Assembly (NCBI GenBank): GCA_003136315.1
Contig: PLDW01000080.1
Location: 1-33,762, forward strand
From: Gemmataceae bacterium
Lineage (GTDB): Bacteria > Planctomycetota > Planctomycetia > Gemmatales > Gemmataceae
Length of the DNA stretch: 33,762 nt
Direction of reading: 5' to 3'
The position numbers and the translations under genes were made by a program. Below the pieces are notes generated by a model that was given only the letters and a program-made list of their open reading frames with translations, was not told the DNA's origin and did no database searches. Shown here in pieces: positions 1 through 7,801 of this stretch. Within the stretch, counting starts at the first letter, position 1; the number at the start of each line of letters is the position of its first letter.

Positions 1-296
1 AGTCCCTCCGCCGCCGCGGACAAGCCGCCGGGGCTTTGGGAGAGACGCGGCCCCTCCCCACGACGATGCCCTCGGTCGGACGTGAATGGGGTCAGCAAGC
101 GTTGTGCATGCCCACCGTCGTCCCCAGCCGGAGTGTTTCTGGTAGTCGTTTAAATTTTAAAGTTTAAGAGTTTAAAGATGATCGCCTCCTCCCCATGACG
201 GAGTCTGTCTGGGGTCGAGTCGAGCGAATCGTCTGGATGAGTTGGGCGAGGCCTTTTTCCTGCACCACCATCTGGTGGTGACCGGTCGGTCCCGCG
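1..296. other. Left-edge stretch, no supportable gene
   Basis: Two forward frames are open from the window edge and stop near 153 and 170, but the translated tails are rich in Pro, Arg and Ser and match nothing I recognise, so I do not call a partial gene. A short AT-rich run at about 148-178 with repeated TTTAAA/GTTTAA words stands out against the GC-rich surroundings. It lies downstream of the MDR gene's stop codon and could belong to its 3' end, but it has no clear hairpin plus T-run. Confidence 0.3.
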
Positions 297-1304
297 TTAC
301 CCCACCCGGATCACCACCTTGCCGAAGTGGGTGCCGCTTTTCAGGTGGTGGAAAGCATAAGCGGCCTGGTCGAATGAGAAGACGCGATCGATCACCGGCT
401 TCACCCCCTCGCCCGCGATCAGACGGTTCATGTCCTCGAACATTGCGCGGGAGCCGACGAAGATGCCCTGCAGGGTGATCGCTTTCATCAGAACATGGAT
501 TGGGTTGAATGTTCCCACTCCGGCTAGCACCCCGATCAGGGCGATGTGTCCACCGTACCGGACTGCCTTTGCCGACCGCTCCAGAGTCCCTGAACCACCG
601 ACTTCCACGACAAGGTCGACCCCTTCGCCACTGGTCTGCGTCCTGGCCCATTTGTCCCAGTCTGGGTTGGTCTTGTAATTCACTCCAGCGGTCGCCCCCA
701 TGTCCATAGCGCGGGCTAACTTTTGGTCGTCGCCGGAGGTGATCAGCACCCGAGCCCCCATCGCTTTGGCGAACTGGAGGGCGAAGACCGACACCCCGCC
801 GGTGCCCTGGAGGAGGACCGTTTTGCCGGGACCACACCCCCCGCCAGTCAGCGCGTTCCAGGCGGTGACCGCAGCGCAAGGAAGGGTCGCGGCCTCCTCA
901 AACGAGAGGTCACCCGGGATGGCCACCAACCCGCCTTCCTCGAACAGCACGAATTCCGCGAGCACTCCATCGCGGTCCCCGCCGAACGCTCCTCGGGTGG
1001 CAGCTTCGCTGATGGGACCGCTCGGCCAATTGGGGAAAAAGCACCCGATGACACGGTCCCCGACCGCCCATGATGTCACTCCGGTCCCGATCGCGACGAC
1101 CTCCCCGGCTCCGTCCGACCCAAGTACCCGGGGCAGGACCGCCCCACGGCCGTACTGCCCCGTCGCGATCAGCAGGTCGCGGTAGTTCAACGAGACCCCT
1201 CGGATTCGGACGAGAACTTGCCCTGGACCCGGGGTCGGGTCGGGGCGGTCGACGTATCCGAGGTGATCGAGCCCGAATCCGTTCTGAATCACAAATGCTT
1301 TCAT
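297..1304 (-). CDS. MDR-superfamily NAD(P)-dependent oxidoreductase, zinc-less alcohol dehydrogenase/quinone reductase type
   Basis: Predicted soluble medium-chain dehydrogenase/reductase of 335 aa, the usual size for the family. The N-terminal GroES-like half (about residues 1-130) contains the typical SLNYRDLL and [13 protein letters not shown] segments. The Rossmann half carries the nucleotide-binding stretch [18 protein letters not shown] at about 167-184. The catalytic-zinc Cys of classical alcohol dehydrogenases is replaced in SLNYRDLL, and the structural-zinc four-Cys lobe is missing, so it should act like zinc-independent quinone oxidoreductase or MDR7-type enzymes; the substrate cannot be read. 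I chose the ATG at 1304 over the TTG one codon upstream because a GGAG lies 8 nt before the ATG and relatives begin MKAFxI. It stands alone, and its upstream spacer contains the MITE-like element. Confidence 0.9.
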   Translation of the reverse strand: MKAFVIQNGFGLDHLGYVDRPDPTPGPGQVLVRIRGVSLNYRDLLIATGQYGRGAVLPRVLGSDGAGEVVAIGTGVTSWAVGDRVIGCFFPNWPSGPISEAATRGAFGGDRDGVLAEFVLFEEGGLVAIPGDLSFEEAATLPCAAVTAWNALTGGGCGPGKTVLLQGTGGVSVFALQFAKAMGARVLITSGDDQKLARAMDMGATAGVNYKTNPDWDKWARTQTSGEGVDLVVEVGGSGTLERSAKAVRYGGHIALIGVLAGVGTFNPIHVLMKAITLQGIFVGSRAMFEDMNRLIAGEGVKPVIDRVFSFDQAAYAFHHLKSGTHFGKVVIRVG

Positions 1305-1367
1305 CAAGACAACTCCAGAGTCTTAGGACGAGCGGAGAAAACCTAACCCCCCAACCCCCTTCCCTAA

Positions 1368-1528
1368 CCCGGATTATTCATCATGCAAAGAATTGTTGAT
1401 GCAACTCCTTCACAGTGCGGGGGTTACCGTGATTTCATGCTAGAGCACACTGTTTGGGTAAGATGGGTGTAAATCGTATCCCATCCAAGTTTTATGCCGC
1501 TTGTTGTCTGACTCATGAATAATCCGGG
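1368..1528. mobile_element. MITE-like element, 161 bp, with CTAA target duplication
   Basis: The ends are perfect 14-bp terminal inverted repeats, CCCGGATTATTCAT at 1368-1381 and its reverse complement at 1515-1528. The tetranucleotide CTAA is directly repeated immediately outside both ends (1364-1367 and 1529-1532), as expected for a target-site duplication. The interior of about 133 bp has no coding capacity. Removing the element and one CTAA rejoins CCCCCTTCC with GGAAGGGGG, an inverted repeat with a short loop, so it appears to have inserted into the loop of a pre-existing palindrome. The 4-bp duplication and roughly 15-bp inverted ends are compatible with mobilisation in trans by an IS of the IS1380 or IS4 type; that assignment is inference, since no transposase is in the window. 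Confidence 0.75.
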
Positions 1529-1709
1529 CTAAGAAGGAAGGGGGAGCAGGAGGGCAGTTTGACTCCCCGCTGCCTCACCTTAGAGGGGTTTTGTCCGGTA
1601 GTCCTTACCCACTTGCCAGTCAGGCCGGTGGGTGATCCCGACAATCCCACCCCGATAACCCAAGAAACCGGATTCTCCGAAAAATCCGTTCGGGGTCGAT
1701 CCCTTGTTA

Positions 1710-1718
1710 TGTTAGAAT
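1710..1718 (+). promoter_or_regulatory. Possible extended -10 element upstream of the kinase gene
   Basis: TGTTAGAAT matches the extended -10 form TGnTAnAAT. It would place the transcript start near 1725, about 70 nt before the preferred ATG at 1796, and it overlaps the alternative ATG at 1709, which argues against that earlier start. No good -35 hexamer is visible 16-18 bp upstream, so this is a weak call. Confidence 0.3.
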
Positions 1719-1795
1719 GTGATGAGGTAACGGAATCGGCGGCCCAAAAGGGAACACGCCACGGACCCGCGACCTTACACCCCGGCATCCAGTTG

Positions 1796-4700
1796 ATGAA
1801 CCCGTCCGATTCGTTGCAACTTGACGACTACCTGGCCCGCGTCCTCGCGGCGTACGATCAGGGGCTTGGGGACGGGGATGAGAAGGCCCCGACCCTGGAT
1901 CTGGTGCATCTGTCGAACCCCAACAGTAGCCGTCCCACCAATTCGGCCGACCCTGCCCCTCACAAGGCGGTGAATGAAGGCTCACTGAGTGATTTACTCC
2001 CGGACCACCACCGGCCCAACGTGGTGCCGACCAACCTGTTCACAACCCCGATTCCCGGTCCCCACCGGGTTGGCCGCTACGAACTTCGACGCCAACTGGG
2101 CAAGGGCGGGTGCGGAATCGTGTTTCTGGCGTACGATCCGAAACTCAACCGGGAGGTTGCTCTCAAGATCCCGCGTCCCGAGATGCTGACCAGCGAAGAT
2201 GCCCGGCGACGGTTAGCTCGGGAGGCCCGCGCAGCAGCCGAATTCGATCACCCGAACCTTGTACCGGTGTACGAGACCGGGGAGATTGGCCCGGTCTGCT
2301 ACATCACGACCGCGTTCTGCCCCGGTCGGACGTTGGCCGAGTGGCTGGACCGGCAGGCGTTCCCGGTCCCGGTCCGTCAGGCCGCCCGGTTGATTGCCCA
2401 GGTCGCCGAAGCGGTTCAGCACGCGCACGACCGGGGCGTTCTGCATCGAGACCTGAAGCCCAACAACGTGATCCTCCAACCGGCCAAAACCGACCCGGTT
2501 GACCAGGGGCCTCCGATCGGCTCGTGCCCACTTCGGGGAGATCACTTTATCCCCCGCGTGGTCGACTTCGGCCTGGCCAAACTGGCCGAGCGAGGGCCGT
2601 CCGAGACGGTCACCCGTCAGGTTCTTGGCACCCCGAAATACATGTCCCCGGAGCAAGCCCAGGCCCGCCACGAGGATGTTGGCCCGCAGGCGGATGTGTA
2701 TGCCCTCGGGGTGGTTCTCTATGAGATGCTCGCCGGCCGAGCGCCCTACGATGGCCCGACAGATGTGGAAGTGCTTCGCCAGGCAGTCGAAGGCCGGTTG
2801 ACTCCCCCCCGCGATCTACGAGTCGACATTCCCCGAGATCTGGAGGCCATCTGCCTCAAAGCGATGGCCCGAACACCGGGGAAGCGGTATCGGACAGCGA
2901 TCGACCTGGCCGACGACCTGCGTCGCTTCCTGAATGGGCGACCGACCCTCGCTCGCCCGCTCAACCGGCTCGGCCGGGCTGCCCGGTGGCTGCGGCGGAA
3001 CGACCAACTGGTTGCCCTGATCGTCGTCTCCACGGTCGCCGTGATTCTTCTCCCGATGATGGGATGGAGCATCCACCAGAACCAGAAACTCCGGAAGGTC
3101 CAGGAGGGAAACCAGGCTCAGAATGATGTGAGGATGCGGCAGGATCGCCAGCGGGAGTACGCCCGGCATGTCCGGGACGCATTTTTGTCGTGGCGGGCCG
3201 GAGATCCCAAGCAAATGGCCGACTCGCTCGCTCGTGCCGATTTGTCGAGCGACGCCGGGGAGTTGGGGGAATTCGCCTGGGGATATCTGTCGCAACTTGG
3301 CCGTGTTGAGCGCCAATCGGTCGTATGTCCGGCTGGCCCCACGATTGTACTCGCGGTCTCCCTTGATGGAGGACGGCTTGCCACCGGTCACGCGGACGGC
3401 ACCCTCACGATGTGGGACCGCCACACCGGCATCGCTCTGGGGTCGGTCAGGGCTCACCCGGGTAGGGTGACCCACGCTGCGTTCCTCGCAGGTGGCGGCC
3501 TGGTGACCGCTGGTCGGGAACCGATCGCCAAAACCTGGGAGGTCGGCCTCGACGGAGTACCCCGCCCAGGTCCGTCATTTCCGGCCCTCTCGGCAGCCGT
3601 ATCCGTTCTGACAACCACCCCGGACGGGACAGGCGTTTACGTGGGGTCGACAGCCGGAGAGTGTCTTCTGTGGGACGCTACCACTCGTCAGGCGGGCACG
3701 CGCTGGTCGGCAACCGGAGGCGAGCCGGTCGGGGCCGTGGCGGTGTCGCCAGACGGCAAGACCCTCGCGACCGCAGGGACGACCGAGCCGGTGCGACTCT
3801 GGGACACCGCCACGCTCCACCCCATCGGAGAAATCCGCAGCGCTGTGGCACCGGGCGTCCTCGTTTTCGCCCCCGCCGACTCCGGGGCCTGGCTACTGGC
3901 TGCGGCGGGGAGGGAAGACGGGACGATCCGCTTGTTCGATGGCCAGGGGCGAGAGGTCCGCACACTGCCCGGACACGCCGGCAAGGTCCTGGCGCTGGCG
4001 GCGAGCCCAGACGGAACATCAGTCGCGTCCGGCGGGGGGGACGCCGGGGTTTGTGTCTGGGACGTTACGACCGGAACCGCTCGGGCGTTATTTCGGGGTC
4101 ACGACCAACCCGTCCGGGCGGTTCGCTTCGCTCCAGATGGGCGGACCTTGTTCTCGGCTGGCGAAGATGGTCTCTGGAAGGCGTGGGATCTGGCCGCGGA
4201 CCCGGAAGGGCCAGTGGTTCGCGGGCTACCTGCGGCAGTGACTGGGTTAGCCATCCGTCCGAATGGGACAGAATTCGTCGTCGCGCTCGCAGATGGGTCG
4301 GTCGACACCTACGCACACCGTGGAGCCGCACCCCAGCGGATTCCCGCAGACTCTCGCGGGCCGATTGGGGTGCTCCGAATCCCTGCCGACGGGCCACCGT
4401 TGGGAGTCGAGATTGGGGGCCGGGCGGCGGTGGTCTGGTCGTTCGGACCGACACGCCAGATCCACTTTCGGGCAGAGATTCCCGTACCAGCACGGTCTCT
4501 CTCCCGGCCAGAGTTCCCCGGTGGTCCCGTTGCGACCGCCGCCGACCTCTCTGCAACCGGGGATCGGCTACTAGTCGGGGACGACCGGGGCCGGGTGACG
4601 ATTTGGTCCACCAAGGATCGCCAACTGATCGGTGAGTTCGACACCGGCCTGGCGGCCCCGGTCCGACACCTGTGCATCTCCGACGACGGCAATTGGGTCG

Positions 4701-5143
4701 CGGCCCAGACCACCGACCATGAGGTCGGAGTCTGGGAAGTGGGCGACCCGAATCGGCGATATCGAGTGGCCGGACACGGGGATGGACTCTGGCTCATCCG
4801 CTTCCTTCCTGGCGGGCAACGGTTGGTGACCGCTGGTCGAGGGAGTTCGATCAAAGTGTGGAGTGTGCGCAGCGAGCGGGAAGAACTGACCCTGCTTGGA
4901 CACATTGGCCGCGTGACTGGACTGACCGTCTCCCCAAACGGACGAACACTGGTGAGCGGGAGCGGAACGGGTGAAGTGAAGCTCTGGGATCTGCGGACCG
5001 GGCAGGAGTTGATCGGACTCCGGCGGCACACCGGGCCGGTATCGGTGGCCGAGTTCGCTAGCAACGGACAGACCCTGATCACCGCTGGAACCACTCCCGG
5101 TGGCCGTGGCGAACTCGCCTTCTGGGAAGCCCGCGTGCCGTAA
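1796..5143 (+). CDS. Membrane-anchored Ser/Thr protein kinase with C-terminal WD40 repeats
   Basis: Predicted PknB-like (Hanks-type) kinase fused to a WD40 propeller region, 1115 aa from the chosen ATG. The kinase domain (about 92-380) has a glycine loop (GKGGCG), the ATP-binding Lys in VALK (124), HRDLKPNN (217-224), DFG (257-259) and the activation-loop end GTPKYMSPEQ. All key catalytic residues are present, so it should be active. An extra stretch of about 20 residues lies between HRDLKPNN and DFG. One membrane segment (about 405-425) is followed by a charged Gln/Arg-rich linker and then many WD40 units (about 500-1112) with recurring SPDGKTLAT and VWD/LWD signatures. It probably senses or scaffolds through the propeller; the ligand is unknown. 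The frame stays open upstream to a TTG at 1559 and an ATG at 1709; 1796 (MNPSDSLQLDDYLARVL) looks most like family N-termini, but no strong ribosome site decides it. Confidence 0.9.
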   Translation: MNPSDSLQLDDYLARVLAAYDQGLGDGDEKAPTLDLVHLSNPNSSRPTNSADPAPHKAVNEGSLSDLLPDHHRPNVVPTNLFTTPIPGPHRVGRYELRRQLGKGGCGIVFLAYDPKLNREVALKIPRPEMLTSEDARRRLAREARAAAEFDHPNLVPVYETGEIGPVCYITTAFCPGRTLAEWLDRQAFPVPVRQAARLIAQVAEAVQHAHDRGVLHRDLKPNNVILQPAKTDPVDQGPPIGSCPLRGDHFIPRVVDFGLAKLAERGPSETVTRQVLGTPKYMSPEQAQARHEDVGPQADVYALGVVLYEMLAGRAPYDGPTDVEVLRQAVEGRLTPPRDLRVDIPRDLEAICLKAMARTPGKRYRTAIDLADDLRRFLNGRPTLARPLNRLGRAARWLRRNDQLVALIVVSTVAVILLPMMGWSIHQNQKLRKVQEGNQAQNDVRMRQDRQREYARHVRDAFLSWRAGDPKQMADSLARADLSSDAGELGEFAWGYLSQLGRVERQSVVCPAGPTIVLAVSLDGGRLATGHADGTLTMWDRHTGIALGSVRAHPGRVTHAAFLAGGGLVTAGREPIAKTWEVGLDGVPRPGPSFPALSAAVSVLTTTPDGTGVYVGSTAGECLLWDATTRQAGTRWSATGGEPVGAVAVSPDGKTLATAGTTEPVRLWDTATLHPIGEIRSAVAPGVLVFAPADSGAWLLAAAGREDGTIRLFDGQGREVRTLPGHAGKVLALAASPDGTSVASGGGDAGVCVWDVTTGTARALFRGHDQPVRAVRFAPDGRTLFSAGEDGLWKAWDLAADPEGPVVRGLPAAVTGLAIRPNGTEFVVALADGSVDTYAHRGAAPQRIPADSRGPIGVLRIPADGPPLGVEIGGRAAVVWSFGPTRQIHFRAEIPVPARSLSRPEFPGGPVATAADLSATGDRLLVGDDRGRVTIWSTKDRQLIGEFDTGLAAPVRHLCISDDGNWVAAQTTDHEVGVWEVGDPNRRYRVAGHGDGLWLIRFLPGGQRLVTAGRGSSIKVWSVRSEREELTLLGHIGRVTGLTVSPNGRTLVSGSGTGEVKLWDLRTGQELIGLRRHTGPVSVAEFASNGQTLITAGTTPGGRGELAFWEARVP

Positions 5144-5154
5144 GTTGTTCGGAA

Positions 5155-5210
5155 TGACCCTGGAGGGGTCATAGCGATTAGCCGGTGGTTGAGCCCAGCG
5201 ATACCACCGG
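5155..5210 (+). repeat. Double-hairpin intergenic repeat, copy A
   Basis: The unit consists of a first hairpin TGACCC..GGGTCA, a conserved linker ending GATTAGC, and a second hairpin CCGGTGGT..ACCACCGG. It lies just after the kinase stop codon. It matches the reverse complement of copy B (5307-5361) at 48 of 55 aligned bases and also resembles copy C at 32018-32073. Copies A and B face each other across 96 bp, so a transcript through both could form a longer stem. Confidence 0.7.
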
Positions 5211-5306
5211 GGCAGGGACGGAGAGGATGCGATTACGGATTGACCCCAGAGCAGCGCAAACCGTGGCAGGCGTGGGGGTCGGGGTTGAGGTAGTTGCCAC
5301 CGCGAA

Positions 5307-5361
5307 CCGGTGGTATCGCTTCGCTCAACCACCGGCTAATTGTTGCGACCCCTCCGGGGTC
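5307..5361 (-). repeat. Double-hairpin intergenic repeat, copy B
   Basis: Inverted copy of the 5155-5210 unit. Read on the minus strand it gives GACCCC..GGGGTC, then AATTAGC, then the CCGGTGGTTGAGC..ACCACCGG hairpin. It fills the spacer between the convergent kinase and permease genes. Nothing else coding or regulatory is evident in 5144-5446. Confidence 0.7.
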
Positions 5362-5446
5362 GGGGTGGCAGGAAAGGCGATCCTGATTGGAAACTCGGTA
5401 TCACCAGACAATTCACTATAACCTTCATTTCAGGGTCGAGACCGGA

Positions 5447-7477
5447 CTATGCCGTCCCGGCAATAATGATCAGTGGTCTCTTGGCCTCGGCTGGTTCGGC
5501 CCGGCGGATCAACTCTCGAACAAGCCAGGGGACGTTCCCCTCGCCAAAAAGGAGGAACCCGAGGGTTCCCGACCACGGGGTCTCGTCGGTCCAGCCGAAG
5601 TGGATCTCCGGGGGACGGCCGACCTTGGCCATTTCGAGTGCCACCGCAGCGAGTGTGTGGGCAATCGATGCGGCTCCCGTGATCCGCATAATGTACCGCC
5701 CCTCCGCCTCCAGGATCTGGAGGATGGGCTCGTTCACGAATTCGCTCGCATCTGCCAGTTGGACCTCGACGAACACGATCATCAGATCACGCGGGATGCG
5801 GTGTTCCCGTCGAATCTGGCCCTCTTTCACCGCCAGGGTCCGCTTGCCTGGCCGGTGCGGAACCAGAATCGTCAGCTCCAGATGGCGGATCGTGTCCCAC
5901 AAGAAGCGTGAGTCGGGGTCGGCCAGCTTGAACCCGGCAAACCGCAGTTCCCGGCTCCGGACGATCCGGGAGATCAGTGAGGTGACCAGGATCGTGACAA
6001 TGAAGAAAGTGGCGATTTTGAGCCCGTCCGGCTTCTCGATCACATTCACCACGGTGGTGTACATGAAGACCAGCGTGATGAGGCCGAACCCCCACGGACA
6101 CCGGGCGAACCACCGCCCCTCTCGCCGCCGCCACACATCAATCACGGAAGCCACGCACCCGCTCGTGATGAGCACCAACACCCCGGTCGCATACGCAGCG
6201 CCCTGGGCCTCCACGCTCGCCCGGAAGATCAGGGTGACAACGAGATTGATTCCGGTGAACAACAGCACCAGAGGCCGCGTTGCCCGAGCCCACTCCGGGG
6301 CCATTCCATACTTCGGGAGGTACTGGGGAACCAGATTCAACAGCCCGGCCATCGCACTCGCCCCGGCGAACCACAAGATAATCACCGTACTAATGTCGTA
6401 TGCGGTTCCGAACCATTCGCCAAAGAACGGCAGGAGCGGAGCGGGCTTCCCGTCCGGGCCGTTGTTCTCGCCGTGAGCCAGGTACGCGAGCGCCCGGTCC
6501 TTGGCTTTCAACTCGGTGTCCGGGATGTCCGGTCTCTCCACCCCGGCCGCAGTCACCCGGGTCAGGTGATCGGGCGGGATCAGACAGGCCACCACGACCG
6601 ACGAGCCGATGAGGAAGACGGACATGATCGCGGCGGCCGTGATCATGAGTTTGCGGGTATTCCGGATTCGCCCCTGTGGCTCCTTCGGATCATCGTCGGG
6701 GTTGCCCTTCACCAACGGCATCACCGCCACCCCGGTCTCGAATCCGGAGAGTCCCAGCGCCAGCTTTGGGAAAATGAGCAGACAGATCGCGATGGTTGTA
6801 AAGATCCCGACACCGGAGAGGGGCGGGTCTTTCAAATACCACTCCCCCACCTCGATCCGACTGATCAATTGGTGGTAGTACTCCGGGTGTTCGACCAGAT
6901 AAACGACTCCGGCTCCGACCACCACGGTGCTCAACGTGAGGTACGCTCCCACGATCAACACGGCCAACCCGATCACCTCCCGGAACCCCCGCATGAAGGA
7001 GGCCCCCAGGAGAACGAGCAAAAACGAGGTGACGTAGATGGCCTGTCGGGTCTTCTCCGCGTCGTCGGGGGCGGCCCACGGCCAGTGCGGATTTGTGATG
7101 AGGTGGACCGCAGCATCGGCAGCTGAGAGGGTCTTGGTGATCACGAAGTCGGTGGCTGCAAAGCCCAGGAGGACAAGTACGAGGATCTTCCCACCCCAGC
7201 CCGACACAAGCGCAGCGAGCATCCCGATCGACCCCTGCCCCTCATGCGAGCGGCCGGCCACGTGGGAGTAAATCGGCAGCGCTCCGAACAGTGTGACCAG
7301 GACGAGGACGATGGTGGCCAGGGGCGCGAGTAACCCAGCGCTTTCGTACGCGATGGAAGGTTGGTAGCCGAGGGTGGAGAAGTAATCGACCCCGGTCAAG
7401 CACATCACCCACAACCAGAAGGATTGGGGGTGGGTCGGCTTGCCCGACTGTGGGGCGGAGCCCGACGGTTCTTTCAT
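5447..7477 (-). CDS. APC-superfamily permease, amino-acid/cation transporter-like
   Basis: Predicted polytopic inner-membrane transporter of 676 aa. About twelve hydrophobic segments span residues 20-510, followed by a hydrophilic cytoplasmic tail of about 165 residues. The N-terminal segment GVDYFSTLGYQPSIAYES and the downstream GFAATDFVITKTLSAADA are characteristic of a subgroup of APC permeases with distant likeness to KUP/KimA potassium transporters, which also have soluble C-terminal domains. The substrate cannot be deduced, and amino acid versus potassium uptake are both possible. The start ATG at 7477 gives MKEPSGSAPQS before the first helix; no strong ribosome site is seen. It is monocistronic, with large spacers on both sides. 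Confidence 0.9.
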   Translation of the reverse strand: MKEPSGSAPQSGKPTHPQSFWLWVMCLTGVDYFSTLGYQPSIAYESAGLLAPLATIVLVLVTLFGALPIYSHVAGRSHEGQGSIGMLAALVSGWGGKILVLVLLGFAATDFVITKTLSAADAAVHLITNPHWPWAAPDDAEKTRQAIYVTSFLLVLLGASFMRGFREVIGLAVLIVGAYLTLSTVVVGAGVVYLVEHPEYYHQLISRIEVGEWYLKDPPLSGVGIFTTIAICLLIFPKLALGLSGFETGVAVMPLVKGNPDDDPKEPQGRIRNTRKLMITAAAIMSVFLIGSSVVVACLIPPDHLTRVTAAGVERPDIPDTELKAKDRALAYLAHGENNGPDGKPAPLLPFFGEWFGTAYDISTVIILWFAGASAMAGLLNLVPQYLPKYGMAPEWARATRPLVLLFTGINLVVTLIFRASVEAQGAAYATGVLVLITSGCVASVIDVWRRREGRWFARCPWGFGLITLVFMYTTVVNVIEKPDGLKIATFFIVTILVTSLISRIVRSRELRFAGFKLADPDSRFLWDTIRHLELTILVPHRPGKRTLAVKEGQIRREHRIPRDLMIVFVEVQLADASEFVNEPILQILEAEGRYIMRITGAASIAHTLAAVALEMAKVGRPPEIHFGWTDETPWSGTLGFLLFGEGNVPWLVRELIRRAEPAEAKRPLIIIAGTA

Positions 7478-7801
7478 GGAAGTGCGGGAAGGCCGCCGGT
7501 GGGCCGTGCGACGGGCACGGCGGTGACGGACGGGCCGGGGTGGTTACAGGTGGGCTCACCGCCCCAAAACCGGTGGCTAAGATAGTGGAAACCAGGGGGA
7601 TGGGAAACAGCATTCAGGATCGGACCGCGCTCACGACACTGTTATCCATCTACGCTGCCGGACCTTGCGGCACGGGGTCGTGGTTTTTCCACGGCTGACT
7701 ACCATCCTTGTCGCGGGAGAGCCGAACACGGTGCTGGGCGTCGACTTCGGAAACGGGGAGATTCCGCACCACGGGATTCGGTCTCCACTGACAAGCATCT
7801 G
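7478..7801. other. Spacer between permease and glycosyltransferase
   Basis: No gene is supportable here. A small hairpin (GCCGTG/CACGGC, 7503-7521) lies in what would be the permease leader. The 3' end of the glycosyltransferase is on the right, but no T-run terminator follows it. The permease promoter should be here, but I cannot place a convincing -35/-10 pair. Confidence 0.3.

Noticed and set aside
3661-4635. 324-residue open frame within the kinase/WD40 gene
   Set aside because: Arg-rich out-of-frame shadow of the WD40 repeats.
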